A stretch of DNA of 64,000 nt from NCBI GenBank assembly GCA_002339015.1, contig DDJC01000084.1:1-64000 (forward strand), read 5' to 3'. The notes beneath the pieces are model-generated. The model was not told the origin of the DNA. It did no database searches and was given only the letters and a program-made list of their open reading frames with translations. Positions within the stretch are counted from its first letter, which is position 1, and every line of letters begins with the position of its first letter. The position numbers and the translations under genes were made by a program. This DNA comes from Burkholderiales bacterium UBA1834 (GTDB lineage: Bacteria; Pseudomonadota; Gammaproteobacteria; Burkholderiales; Burkholderiaceae_C). Shown here in pieces: positions 48,370 through 57,062 of this stretch.

Positions 48370-48795
48370 GAGAACTCCGGCACGTGGGCGGCAGGCGCTC
48401 GGCGCTGCACGCTCACAGGGATCTGGGAGAGGGGGTGATGGGTGTCCGCCCCCTCCCGCAGCTGGGCCGGCGGCCGCGCACCTGCGTGCGAACGGCTGGG
48501 CCCGCGCACCTGGCTCCGCGCCTCCTCTTGTTGTGGTCTGGTGCGGCAGTGCCGCGCCGTTCAAGGCGGGATGGCCTGGTGGCCGGAGTGGGCGGTCACC
48601 GAGGGTGGATGTCCAAGGTGATCGCTCCAGTAGCACCGACCAGGGTCGGCAACACGGCATTATCGCGCGAGCCTGGGCTTCGTGGCGCAACAGGTGGCGG
48701 AATCACCTGCGCCCGGCCTGGGTTGCACAGGGCTGGTTCAGGCGGCCTCCGGGCGGAGGCATGGAAGCGCATGGGTGCTCTTCCATAATGCGCTG
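48370..48795. other. 426-bp divergent region between corA and a lysR gene
   Basis: No gene is supported. A minus-strand GATAAT at 48659-48664 is a possible -10 for corA, but no good -35 is at the right spacing. GC-rich open frames here are out of phase shadows. Nothing clear is seen for the LysR-type start. Confidence 0.4.
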
Positions 48796-49737
48796 ATGAC
48801 CCCCTCGCCCTGGTCCCGGCTGGACCTCAACCTGTTCCGCGTGTTCGAGGCCGTGCACGAGCATGGCGGCATCTCGGGCGCGGCCCGCCAGTTGCATCTG
48901 AGCCAGCCAGCCGTGAGCCATGCACTGGCCCGGCTGCGGCGCATCTGGGGCGATCCGCTGTTCGTGCGCCAGGGCAACCGCATGGTGCCCACCGAGCTCA
49001 CGCGCCGGGTGATCGGCGAGGTGCGCGCCCACCTGCGCGGCCTGCAGGACTGCCTCGCCCAGGCCGAGACCTTCGACCCGCGCACCCTGGACATCACCCT
49101 GCGCCTGGGCATGCGCGACGTGATGGAGGCCATCACCCTGCCGCCGCTGATGGCCCACCTGGCCGAAACCGCACCGGCCGTGCGGCTGGCCAGCGTGCGC
49201 GTGCCCCGCGCCGACCTGGAGCGTCTGCTGAGCCTGGGCGAGGTGGACCTGGTGATCGACCGCCAGCGCCGCGTGGCCGGTCGCATCAAGGGCCAGCATC
49301 TGGCCAACGAGGCGCTGGCCGTGGTGGCACGGCGTGGGCATCCTGCCCTCAAAAAGGGTTTGGATGTGAATGCCTACTTACAGCAGGGCCATGTCATGGT
49401 CAGCATGCTGCCGGATAAGGCCGACCCGCTCCAGGCGGTCTGGGCGGCCCTGGGCCAGGGCGAACGCCGCATCACCTTGCGCTGCCAGCACTACTTCGCA
49501 GCAGCCCATGTGGTGGCCGCCAGCGACGCCCTGTTGACCCTGCCGCGCACCTATGCCGAGCGCCTGTGCGAAGCCCTGCCCGTGGTATTGCTGGATCTGC
49601 CGGTGCCCGTGCCGCCTATGGGCATCTGGATGTACTGGCATGCCGACCGCGATGGTGACCCGGTACACCGCTGGATGCGGGACAGTGTCTCGCGAGGTGC
49701 GCGGCAAGCCATGCATCAAGTGCATGACTTGCGATGA
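48796..49737 (+). CDS. LysR-family transcriptional regulator
   Basis: A 313-residue LTTR. The N-terminal HTH is clear (RLDLNLFRVFEAVHEHGGIS, then AARQLHLSQPAVSHALARLR) and the co-inducer domain runs from about 95 to 300, of the NodD/PcaQ type (LRLGMRDVMEAITLPPLMAH). It is co-directional with, and 78 bp before, an acyl-CoA dehydrogenase gene, so it is the likely activator of that operon. Two inverted repeats overlap its 3' end (49717-49758) and could be its binding sites. No obvious Shine-Dalgarno is seen; the start is by family alignment. Confidence 0.9.
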   Translation: MTPSPWSRLDLNLFRVFEAVHEHGGISGAARQLHLSQPAVSHALARLRRIWGDPLFVRQGNRMVPTELTRRVIGEVRAHLRGLQDCLAQAETFDPRTLDITLRLGMRDVMEAITLPPLMAHLAETAPAVRLASVRVPRADLERLLSLGEVDLVIDRQRRVAGRIKGQHLANEALAVVARRGHPALKKGLDVNAYLQQGHVMVSMLPDKADPLQAVWAALGQGERRITLRCQHYFAAAHVVAASDALLTLPRTYAERLCEALPVVLLDLPVPVPPMGIWMYWHADRDGDPVHRWMRDSVSRGARQAMHQVHDLR

Positions 49738-49758
49738 AAATTCATCATTTGCTGCAAG
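49717..49758. promoter_or_regulatory. Nested dyads between lysR and the acyl-CoA dehydrogenase gene
   Basis: CAAGT-5-ACTTG (49717-49731), GATGAA-2-TTCATC (49733-49746) and the outer pair CTTGC/GCAAG (49728-49732/49754-49758) follow one another. Overlapping dyads before an operon next to a LysR gene fit the paired-site habit of LTTRs. Function is inferred. Confidence 0.45.
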
Positions 49759-49815
49759 ACCTGCCTGGGCGTAGCATCGCGCCACACACAGACCACCACC
49801 CCTGAGGAGCGGCCC

Positions 49816-51048
49816 ATGGATTTCCAGCCCAGCGAACGCGCCAAGCGCATCGCCGAACGCGTGCGTGCCTTCATCAAGACGAACATCGAGCCCATCGAAG
49901 CCCAGCATTGGGAAGAGATCCTGGGTCAGCGCCACGGGGGTGACTGGACGCAGTGGAAGATCCCGCCGCGCGTCGAGGAACTGAAGGCCAAGGCCCGCGC
50001 TGAAGGCCTGTGGAACCTGTTCATGCCCGATCCCGAGCTGGGCGCGGGCCTCTCGGTGCTGGAGTACGCCTTCAGTGCCGAAGAAACCGGGCGCAGCATG
50101 ATGGCGCCCGAGATCTTCAACTGCAACGCACCCGACACCGGCAACATGGAGGTGCTGTGGAAGTACGGCAGCGCCGAGCAGAAGGAGCGCTGGCTCAAGC
50201 CCTTGCTGGCCGGCGAGATTCGCTCGGTGTTCTTCATGACCGAGCCCGACGTGGCCTCGTCCGATGCCACCAACATGGCAGCCACCGCGGTGGTTGAGGG
50301 CGACCAGATCGTGCTCAACGGCAAGAAGTGGTGGTCGTCCGGCGTGGGCGATCCGCGCTGCAAGATCGGCATCTTCATGGCCGCCACCCCCAACGCAGAC
50401 GCCGGCCGCCACGGCCAGCACTCGATGGTGCTGGTGCCCATGGACACGCCGGGTGTCGAGATCAAGCGCATGCTGCCCGTGTTCGGCGAGTACGACGAGC
50501 CCCACGGCCATGGCGAGGTGCACTTCACCAATGTGCGCGTGCCGGTGGCCAACTTCATCGTGGGGCCTGGCAAGGGTTTCGAGATCGCGCAGGGCCGTCT
50601 GGGCCCGGGCCGCATCCACCATTGCATGCGCTGCATCGGCGCGGCTGAAAAGGCGCTGGAGCTGGGCATCCAGCGCGCCATCGACCGCACCGCCTTCAAG
50701 AAGCAACTGATCAATCTGGGGGGCAACCGCGAGCGCATCGCCGAGGCCCGTGTGGCCATCGACCAGGCCCGCCTGCTCACGTTGCAGGCCGCCTGGAAGA
50801 TCGACACTCTGGGCGTGATGGCCGCGTTGACGGACGTGTCGGCGATCAAGGTGGTGGCGCCCACGGTGCTGCAGAACGTGGTGGATTTCGCCATCCAGTT
50901 GCATGGCGGCATGGGCGTGTCGCACGACACCCCGCTCACGGCCTTCTTCAACCAGGCCCGCAGTCTGCGCCTGGCCGATGGCCCGGATGAAGTGCACAAG
51001 GGCATGATCGCCCGCCTGGAGCTGATGAAATACGGGGTCATGAAGTGA
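49816..51048 (+). CDS. Acyl-CoA dehydrogenase
   Basis: A 410-residue flavoprotein of the acyl-CoA dehydrogenase family. Visible are FMTEPDVASSDATNMAATAV, the WSSGVGDPRCKIG region, the C-terminal helix bundle with QLHGGMGVSHDTPLTAFF and the end EVHKGMIARLELMKYG. The catalytic base position could not be settled by eye, so chain-length preference is unknown. This subgroup (long N-terminus, ACAD10/11-like) is often found with APH-like kinases. GAGGAG precedes the ATG. Its stop overlaps the start of the next gene, showing coupling. Confidence 0.92.
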   Translation: MDFQPSERAKRIAERVRAFIKTNIEPIEAQHWEEILGQRHGGDWTQWKIPPRVEELKAKARAEGLWNLFMPDPELGAGLSVLEYAFSAEETGRSMMAPEIFNCNAPDTGNMEVLWKYGSAEQKERWLKPLLAGEIRSVFFMTEPDVASSDATNMAATAVVEGDQIVLNGKKWWSSGVGDPRCKIGIFMAATPNADAGRHGQHSMVLVPMDTPGVEIKRMLPVFGEYDEPHGHGEVHFTNVRVPVANFIVGPGKGFEIAQGRLGPGRIHHCMRCIGAAEKALELGIQRAIDRTAFKKQLINLGGNRERIAEARVAIDQARLLTLQAAWKIDTLGVMAALTDVSAIKVVAPTVLQNVVDFAIQLHGGMGVSHDTPLTAFFNQARSLRLADGPDEVHKGMIARLELMKYGVMK

Positions 51049-52166
51049 GCGTGGTGGGCGCGCAGAACGCTACCGCCACTTCGTCTTCCGTGCAGGACCG
51101 GGGTGGCCGCGTGCGCCCCGGCGAAGAGCTGAACACGCCCGCGGTCGATGCCTGGCTCAAGCAGCAGGTGCCCGGCCTGCAGGGCGCGCCCGAGGTTACG
51201 CAGTTCTCGGGCGGCGCATCCAACTGGACCTACCGTCTGCAGTATCCGGCCATGGGTCAAGGGGGCGACTACATCCTTCGCCGCCCCCCCGCCGGCACCA
51301 AGGCCAAGGGCGCGCACGACATGGGCCGCGAGTTCCGCGTGCAGAGCGCGCTCAAGCCTGTCTACCCCGTGGTGCCGACCATGATCGGCCACTGCGCGGA
51401 TGAAGCCGTCACCGGCAGCGAGTTCTACGTGATGGAGCGCATCGCCGGCATCATCCCGCGCAAGAACATGCCCAAGGGGCTGGCGCTGGATGCGGCCACC
51501 ACGCGCAAGCTGTGCATGAACGTGCTCGACAAGCTGATCGCGCTGCACGGCGTCGATGCGCACGCCGCCGGCCTGGACAGCCTGGGCAAGGGCAGCGGTT
51601 ACTGCCGCCGCCAGATCGAAGGCTGGAGTGACCGCTACACCCGGGCCCGCACCTGGAACGTGCCCAGCTACCGCGACGTGATGGCCTGGCTGAAGGAGCG
51701 CACACCGGACGACGTCGCCAACGTCGTGATCCACAACGACTGGCGCTTCGACAACGTCGTGCTGGCCGAGACCGACCCCACCCGCGTGATCGGCGTGCTC
51801 GACTGGGAAATGGCCACCCTGGGCGACCCGCTGATGGACCTGGGCAATGCCCTGGCCTACTGGGTGCATGCGGATGACAACACGCTGCTGCAGACCACGC
51901 GCCGCCAGCCCACGCACCTGCCGGGCATGCTGCGCCGCGAAGAGGTCGTCGAGTACTACCTGGACAAGAGCGGCTTCAGGCTCGACCGCCAGCAATGGGC
52001 CTTCTACGAGGTCTACGGCCTGTTCCGCCTGGCCGTGATCGTGCAGCAGATCTACTACCGCTACCACCACAAGCAGACTCGCAACCCCGCGTTCAAGAAC
52101 TTCTGGGTCATGTCCAACTACCTGGACTGGCGCTGCAAGGGCCTGATCAAACGCGCGAAGGGCTGA
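51045..52166 (+). CDS. APH-fold phosphotransferase (ACAD10/11-type partner)
   Basis: A 373-residue protein of the aminoglycoside-phosphotransferase fold. It shows an ATP-grasp-like N-lobe (QFSGGASNWTYRLQYP), the catalytic loop VIHNDWRFDNVVL (HxDxxxxN) and the metal motif VIGVLDWEMATLGDPLMDLG (DxD). Linked to an acyl-CoA dehydrogenase it resembles the two halves of human ACAD11, which act on 4-hydroxy-acyl-CoAs after phosphorylation. The start is a GTG overlapping the previous stop (GTGA). Role in 4-hydroxy-acid or branched acyl degradation is inferred from this known pairing. Confidence 0.9.
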   Translation: MSVVGAQNATATSSSVQDRGGRVRPGEELNTPAVDAWLKQQVPGLQGAPEVTQFSGGASNWTYRLQYPAMGQGGDYILRRPPAGTKAKGAHDMGREFRVQSALKPVYPVVPTMIGHCADEAVTGSEFYVMERIAGIIPRKNMPKGLALDAATTRKLCMNVLDKLIALHGVDAHAAGLDSLGKGSGYCRRQIEGWSDRYTRARTWNVPSYRDVMAWLKERTPDDVANVVIHNDWRFDNVVLAETDPTRVIGVLDWEMATLGDPLMDLGNALAYWVHADDNTLLQTTRRQPTHLPGMLRREEVVEYYLDKSGFRLDRQQWAFYEVYGLFRLAVIVQQIYYRYHHKQTRNPAFKNFWVMSNYLDWRCKGLIKRAKG

Positions 52167-52181
52167 CAAGGCAGACACAGC

Positions 52182-52874
52182 ATGGGCGCCATCTACTTCA
52201 TCCGCCACGGCCAGGCATCGTTTGGCAGCAACAACTACGACCAACTCTCGCCGCTGGGCCATGAGCAGGGCCGCGTGCTGGGCGCGGCGCTCAAGGCGCG
52301 TGGGGTGGTGCCCGATCTCATCATCAGCGGCAGCATGAAGCGCCATCAAGAAACGGCCATCAACTGCCTGGAGACGCTGGGCTGCTCACTGCAGATGGAA
52401 CTGCACCAGGGCGTCAACGAATTCCACCACGAGAACGTGATCGAGGTGGCCGAACCGCGCTACGTCGACAAGCTCGTGATGATGAGCGAGATGGCCGCCT
52501 CGGGTGATCCGAAGCGCAGCTTCCAGACCTTCTTCAAGGGCGCGGTCTCGCGTTGGGTGGAGGGCGGTTTCGCCCACGAGTACGCCGAGAGCTGGGCCGA
52601 TTTCCGCGCCCGCTGCGTGGCCGCGCTGGACGACATCGTGCGCCAGACCAGTCCCAAGGGCACAACGCTGGTGTTCACCTCCGGTGGCACCATCAGCGTG
52701 ATCTGCGCCCATCTGCTGGGCCTGAGCGATGCACAGGCCTTCACCATCAACTGGACGCTGGCCAACGCGGGCGTGACCAAGCTGCTGGCCGGCCGCGACG
52801 GGCTGCACCTCATCTCGATCAACGAACACGCCCATCTGGAGGGCGGCGAGAAGGCGCTCTTGACCTATCGTTGA
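52182..52874 (+). CDS. Histidine phosphatase family protein
   Basis: A 230-residue phosphoglycerate-mutase-like phosphatase. The catalytic IRHGQASFG loop is at residues 6-14 and the second His is in VFTSGGTISVICAHL near the C-terminus; Arg and Glu of the pocket are present. These enzymes remove phosphate from small molecules or proteins through a phospho-histidine. It follows the APH-like kinase by 15 bp, so it may act on the same metabolite chain, for example reversing or completing the phosphorylation step. That idea is inference. Confidence 0.9.
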   Translation: MGAIYFIRHGQASFGSNNYDQLSPLGHEQGRVLGAALKARGVVPDLIISGSMKRHQETAINCLETLGCSLQMELHQGVNEFHHENVIEVAEPRYVDKLVMMSEMAASGDPKRSFQTFFKGAVSRWVEGGFAHEYAESWADFRARCVAALDDIVRQTSPKGTTLVFTSGGTISVICAHLLGLSDAQAFTINWTLANAGVTKLLAGRDGLHLISINEHAHLEGGEKALLTYR

Positions 52875-52928
52875 GGGCTGGCCCGCCGGCACCCGCCGCG
52901 ACGGGCGTTTCACACACTGGGGATACCG

Positions 52929-53879
52929 ATGAAGACATTGTTCAAGGCCGTGCTCGGCCTGCTCTTGCTCGCCGTGGTGCTGATCGCGGGCGGCGTGGCC
53001 CTGGCCTGGGCGCCTGACCGCCCGGTCGATTCGCTGAAAGCCCGCTGGGCGCCGGCCCCCTCGCAGTTCATCACCGTGCAGGGCATGCAGGTGCACCTGC
53101 GCGATGAAGGCCCGAAGGACGACCCCGAGCCCATCGTGCTGCTGCATGGCACCTCCGCCAGCCTGCACACCTGGGACGGCTGGGTGGAGGCGCTCAAAGG
53201 CCAGCGCCGCGTGATCCGCCTCGACCTGCCGGGTTTCGGGCTCACTGGCCCCGCACCGGACAACGACTATCGCCTTACCCGCTACACCGGCTTCATGAAG
53301 GACGTGTTCGACCAACTGGGCCTCAAGCAGGTCGTGCTGGCGGGCAACTCCTTTGGTGGTTCCGTGTCCTGGATGACGGCGCAGGCCTACCCGGACCGTG
53401 TGGCCAAGCTGGTGCTGGTCGATTCGGGCGGCTACCCGTACAAGGCCACCTCGGTGCCCATCGGCTTCAAGCTGGCGGCCATTCCCGCGCTGCGTCCCAT
53501 CATCGCCAACGTGCTGCCGCGCAGCATGATCGAATCGAGCGTGCGCAATGTGTATGGCGATCCGTCCAAGGTCACGCCGGAACTGGTCGAGCGCTATTAC
53601 GAGCTGACCCTGCGCGAAGGCAACCGCGGTGCGCTGCGCGAGCGCTTCAAGCAATCACCCGGCGGGGAGAATGCCGAGCTGATCAAGCAGGTGAAGCAAC
53701 CCACGCTCATCCTGTGGGGCAGCAAGGATGGCCTGATCCCGCCCGACAACGCCGAGCACTTCAAGCAGGACATTGCCGGCAGCCAGTTGGTGATGTTCGA
53801 GGGCCTGGGCCACGTGCCGCAAGAAGAAGACCCGGCGCAGACCGTTGCCGCGTTCAAGGCTTTCCTGAAGCTTCCGTGA
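52929..53879 (+). CDS. Alpha/beta hydrolase, membrane-anchored
   Basis: A 316-residue alpha/beta hydrolase with an N-terminal signal anchor (KAVLGLLLLAVVLIAGGVAL). The HGT oxyanion loop is in VLLHGTSASLHTWDGW, the nucleophile elbow is AGNSFGGSVSWM (GxSxG), the acid is in LILWGSKDGLIPP, and the His is in GLGHVPQEEDP. All triad residues are present. The anchor places it on the periplasmic face. It may release acyl chains or lactones that feed the acyl-CoA genes just upstream. A GGGGA sequence precedes the ATG. Confidence 0.9.
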   Translation: MKTLFKAVLGLLLLAVVLIAGGVALAWAPDRPVDSLKARWAPAPSQFITVQGMQVHLRDEGPKDDPEPIVLLHGTSASLHTWDGWVEALKGQRRVIRLDLPGFGLTGPAPDNDYRLTRYTGFMKDVFDQLGLKQVVLAGNSFGGSVSWMTAQAYPDRVAKLVLVDSGGYPYKATSVPIGFKLAAIPALRPIIANVLPRSMIESSVRNVYGDPSKVTPELVERYYELTLREGNRGALRERFKQSPGGENAELIKQVKQPTLILWGSKDGLIPPDNAEHFKQDIAGSQLVMFEGLGHVPQEEDPAQTVAAFKAFLKLP

Positions 53880-53904
53880 TCCTCGCCTTTTTGAAAGACA
53901 CGCC

Positions 53905-54657
53905 ATGCCCAAGCGACAGACCATCCTGATCACCGGTGCCAGCTCAGGCCTGGGCGAGGGCATGGCCCGGGAGTTCGCCGCCAAGGGCCGCCACCTGGCC
54001 TTGTGCGCGCGCCGCACCGACCGCTTGCTGGCGCTGAAGGCCGAACTGGAAGCCAAGCACGCCGGCGTGCGCATCTCCGTGCGCCCGCTGGATGTGAACG
54101 ACCATGCCCAGGTCTTCGAGGTGTTCAAGTCCTTCCAGGCCGAGTTCGGCCAGATCGACCGTGTCATCGTCAACGCTGGCCTGGGCAAGGGCCAGCCCGT
54201 GGGCAAGGGGCGCTTCGACGCCAACCTGCAGACGGCGCAGACCAACTTCATCGCCGCGCTGGCTCAGTGCGAGGCGGCCATGGAAATCTTCCGCGCCCAG
54301 AACAGCGGGCACCTGGTCGGCATCTCCTCGATGAGCGCGATGCGCGGCCTGCCGCGCAACCTCAGCACCTACGCGGCCACCAAGGCGGGCTTCGCGGCCC
54401 TGCTCGAGGGCATCCGCGCCGATGTGCTGCGCCTGCCCATCGCCGTCACCACCATCTTCCCGGGGTACATCGAGACCGAGCTGAGCAGCAAGGCCGCCAA
54501 GACGCCCTTGATGGTGGACACGGCCAGCGGATGCCGCGCGCTGGTGGCGGCCATCGAGCGTGAACCGGCCACGGCCTGCGTGCCGGCCTGGCCCTGGGTG
54601 CTGGTGGGGTGGTTCATGCGGCATGCGCCGCTGGGCTGGGTGGCCGGGACGACCTGA
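53905..54657 (+). CDS. Short-chain dehydrogenase/reductase (SDR)
   Basis: A 250-residue classical SDR. Residues: TGASSGLGEGMAREFA near 10, the NAG motif VNAGLGKGQPVG near 90, Ser in GISSMSAMRGL near 140 and YAATKAGFA near 153, with PGYIETELSS for the cofactor loop. The C-terminal helix is hydrophobic and may attach it to the membrane (WPWVLVGWFMR). It is the last gene of the LysR-led run (acyl-CoA dehydrogenase to SDR), 25 bp after the hydrolase. Substrate unknown; a hydroxyacyl or ketone is likely. Confidence 0.9.
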   Translation: MPKRQTILITGASSGLGEGMAREFAAKGRHLALCARRTDRLLALKAELEAKHAGVRISVRPLDVNDHAQVFEVFKSFQAEFGQIDRVIVNAGLGKGQPVGKGRFDANLQTAQTNFIAALAQCEAAMEIFRAQNSGHLVGISSMSAMRGLPRNLSTYAATKAGFAALLEGIRADVLRLPIAVTTIFPGYIETELSSKAAKTPLMVDTASGCRALVAAIEREPATACVPAWPWVLVGWFMRHAPLGWVAGTT

Positions 54658-54733
54658 ACACCTCGCAGGCACGCCGCCATGGGCTCGCGCGGCGGACCTT
54701 CGACACAAGGCAGAGCAGGCGGGGCGGCCCGCA

Positions 54734-54762
54734 TTGACACTTTCTGTAATTTGAAACAAGAT
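54734..54762 (+). promoter_or_regulatory. Candidate promoter of the type I secretion operon
   Basis: TTGACA (54734-54739) is a perfect -35. A 17-base spacer leads to CAAGAT (54757-54762) as -10, a weak match. It sits 30-58 bp before the ABC exporter gene. Confidence 0.5.
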
Positions 54763-54786
54763 CCCTGGCCATAATTGAACCAGGGA
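54762..54786 (+). promoter_or_regulatory. Inverted repeat enclosing the exporter Shine-Dalgarno
   Basis: TCCCTGG (54762-54768) and CCAGGGA (54780-54786) form a 7-bp hairpin with an 11-base loop. The downstream arm is the ribosome-binding site (AGGGA, five bases before ATG 54792), so folding would hide it; alternatively it is an operator. Confidence 0.5.
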
Positions 54787-54791
54787 ATTTG

Positions 54792-57062
54792 ATGTCCGAG
54801 CGTGTGCCTGCGTTGGGCCCAGGGATGGGCGTGGTTGGTGTGGAAGATCAAGGCGCGGCAGGGCCTGATGGCGTAGATGCTCCGCACCCTCACAATGCGA
54901 AGGTCGATCTGGAGCCCCTGTGCCTGCTGGCCAGACTGCACCACATCGCGGCCGATGCCGACGCACTTGTTCATCAGTTGAATCTCAGCGCTGGTGATCC
55001 CTTGGCGCCCGAGGATCTGGTGCGCGCAGCCAAACACCTCGGCCTGAAGGCCAAGCTCACCCGCACCTCGCCAGACCGCCTGAAACTTGCCGCCCTGCCC
55101 GCGCTGGCCCGGCTGGTCGACGCCCATGGCCGGGGGCAGTGGGTGGTGCTGGCGCAGTGCGATGGCCAGCGGGTGCTGTTCCAGGCGCCAGGTCACCAAG
55201 GTGGCCGCCCCACCATCGAGCCCATGGACGTGTTCAGCCAGCAGTGGGCCGCGGCCGACGGCAAGGGGGAGTTGCTGGTCGCGACCAGCCGGGCCAGCCT
55301 GGCAGGGGCGCTTGCCAAGTTCGATTTCAGTTGGTTCGTGCCGGCGATCGTCAAGTACCGAAAGCTGCTGGCCGAGGTGCTGGTCGTCTCGCTGTTCCTG
55401 CAACTGTTCGCGCTGATCAGCCCGCTGTTTTTCCAGGTGATCATGGACAAAGTGCTGGTGCACCGCGGCCTGAGTACCCTGGACGTGCTGGTGATCGGGC
55501 TGCTGGTCGTCGTCGTCTTCGAAAGCGTGCTGACCGCCTTGCGTGCCTATGTGTTCAGCCACACGACCAGCCGCATGGACGTGGAGCTCGGCTCAAGGCT
55601 GTTCCAGCACCTCATGCGCTTGCCGCTGTCGTACTTCCAGTCCAGGCGCGTGGGCGATTCGGTCGCCCGGGTGCGTGAACTCGAGAACATCCGGGCCTTC
55701 CTGACAGGCAACGCCCTCACCTTGGTGCTCGATGTCGTCTTCTCGACCCTGTTCATCGCGGTGATGCTGTTTTACAGCGTGCCCTTGACCCTGATCGTGC
55801 TGGTCAGTCTGCCGCTGTACGCCTTGATCAGCGTCCTGATCGTGCCGACCCTGCGTGGGCGGCTGAACGAGAAATTCGCACGAGGTGCCGAGAACCAGGC
55901 CCTGCTGGTCGAGACGGTCACGGGCATCCAGACCGTCAAGGCCAGTGCGCTGGAGCCTGCGATGGCGCGGCGATGGGACAACCAACTGGCCGCTTACGTG
56001 TCTGCCAGCTTCCGTACCCAGACCCTGGCCACCTGGGCCAACGAAGGCGTGAGCCTGGTCGGCAAGGTCGTCAATGCGGCCACCTTGTGGTTCGGGGCCA
56101 AGCTCGTCATGGACCATGAACTGACGGTCGGCCAGTTTGTGGCCTTCAACATGTTCGCTGGCCGGGTGGCCCAGCCCATCATGCGCATGGCGCAGATGTG
56201 GACGGATTTTCAGCAAGTCGGCATCTCCATGGAGCGGTTGGGCGACATCCTCAACACACGCGCCGAGGTACCGCCAGCGAACGCGGCCCAGCTGCCGCCC
56301 GTCAAGGGGCGCATCACGCTGGACCAGGTCACCTTCCGTTACCGCCCTGAGGCCGCACCGGTGCTACACGGCGTGAGCCTGGATCTCAAGCCTGGCGAGG
56401 TCATCGGCATCATCGGGCGCTCGGGTTCCGGCAAAAGCACGCTGACCAAGCTGGTGCAGCGCCTGTACGTGCCCGAACAAGGCCGTGTGCTGGTCGATGG
56501 CATCGACATCGGCCTGATCGATGCGGCACAGCTGCGCCGTCAGGTCGGCGTGGTGCTGCAGGACAACTTCCTGTTCAACCGCAGCGTGCGCGAGAACATT
56601 GCCATTGCGGATCCGGCGGCGCCCATCGAGGCCGTCGTGCGGGCTGCGCAATTGGCGGGGGCGCATGACTTCATCAGCGAACTCCCCGAAGGCTACGACA
56701 CGATCGTCGGTGAGCAGGGGGCCTCGCTCAGTGGAGGGCAGCGCCAGCGCGTCGCGATCGCCCGGGCGTTGTTCTCCAACCCGCGGATCCTGATCTTCGA
56801 CGAGGCGACCAGCGCCCTGGATTACGAGAGCGAGGCGATCATCCAGCGCAACATGGCTGCGATCTGCAAGGGCCGCACCGTTCTGATCATTGCTCACCGC
56901 CTGAGCGCCGTGCGCCATGCGCATCGCATCATCGCCATGGAAAGGGGGCGCATCATCGAGGTTGGCCCGCACGATGAACTGGTCAAGCGCCCGAAGGGGC
57001 TGTATGCCTACCTGTGGCGCATGCAGCAAGGCGGCGTACCCGAACAGGGAGGCACGGCATGA
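54792..57062 (+). CDS. Type I secretion ABC transporter (HlyB-like, with inactive C39-like domain)
   Basis: A 756-residue exporter of the HlyB/RTX type. An N-terminal C39-like domain (about 35-160) lacks the catalytic Cys-containing motif, so it is a docking domain, not a peptidase. Next are the ABC_membrane helices (about 175-440) and the ATPase with Walker A GIIGRSGSGKSTLTKLV near 535, signature ASLSGGQRQRVAIARAL and Walker B ILIFDEATSALDYES. It carries RTX proteins from cytoplasm through a trans-envelope channel. Its end overlaps the start of the membrane-fusion gene (ATGA). The ATG at 54792, not the preceding TTG, follows an AGGGA site. Confidence 0.94.
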   Translation: MSERVPALGPGMGVVGVEDQGAAGPDGVDAPHPHNAKVDLEPLCLLARLHHIAADADALVHQLNLSAGDPLAPEDLVRAAKHLGLKAKLTRTSPDRLKLAALPALARLVDAHGRGQWVVLAQCDGQRVLFQAPGHQGGRPTIEPMDVFSQQWAAADGKGELLVATSRASLAGALAKFDFSWFVPAIVKYRKLLAEVLVVSLFLQLFALISPLFFQVIMDKVLVHRGLSTLDVLVIGLLVVVVFESVLTALRAYVFSHTTSRMDVELGSRLFQHLMRLPLSYFQSRRVGDSVARVRELENIRAFLTGNALTLVLDVVFSTLFIAVMLFYSVPLTLIVLVSLPLYALISVLIVPTLRGRLNEKFARGAENQALLVETVTGIQTVKASALEPAMARRWDNQLAAYVSASFRTQTLATWANEGVSLVGKVVNAATLWFGAKLVMDHELTVGQFVAFNMFAGRVAQPIMRMAQMWTDFQQVGISMERLGDILNTRAEVPPANAAQLPPVKGRITLDQVTFRYRPEAAPVLHGVSLDLKPGEVIGIIGRSGSGKSTLTKLVQRLYVPEQGRVLVDGIDIGLIDAAQLRRQVGVVLQDNFLFNRSVRENIAIADPAAPIEAVVRAAQLAGAHDFISELPEGYDTIVGEQGASLSGGQRQRVAIARALFSNPRILIFDEATSALDYESEAIIQRNMAAICKGRTVLIIAHRLSAVRHAHRIIAMERGRIIEVGPHDELVKRPKGLYAYLWRMQQGGVPEQGGTA

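Noticed and set aside
54792..55270. N-terminal C39 domain as an active bacteriocin-type peptidase
   Set aside because: The catalytic Cys/His motif is missing, so it is the C39-like docking domain of HlyB-type exporters.
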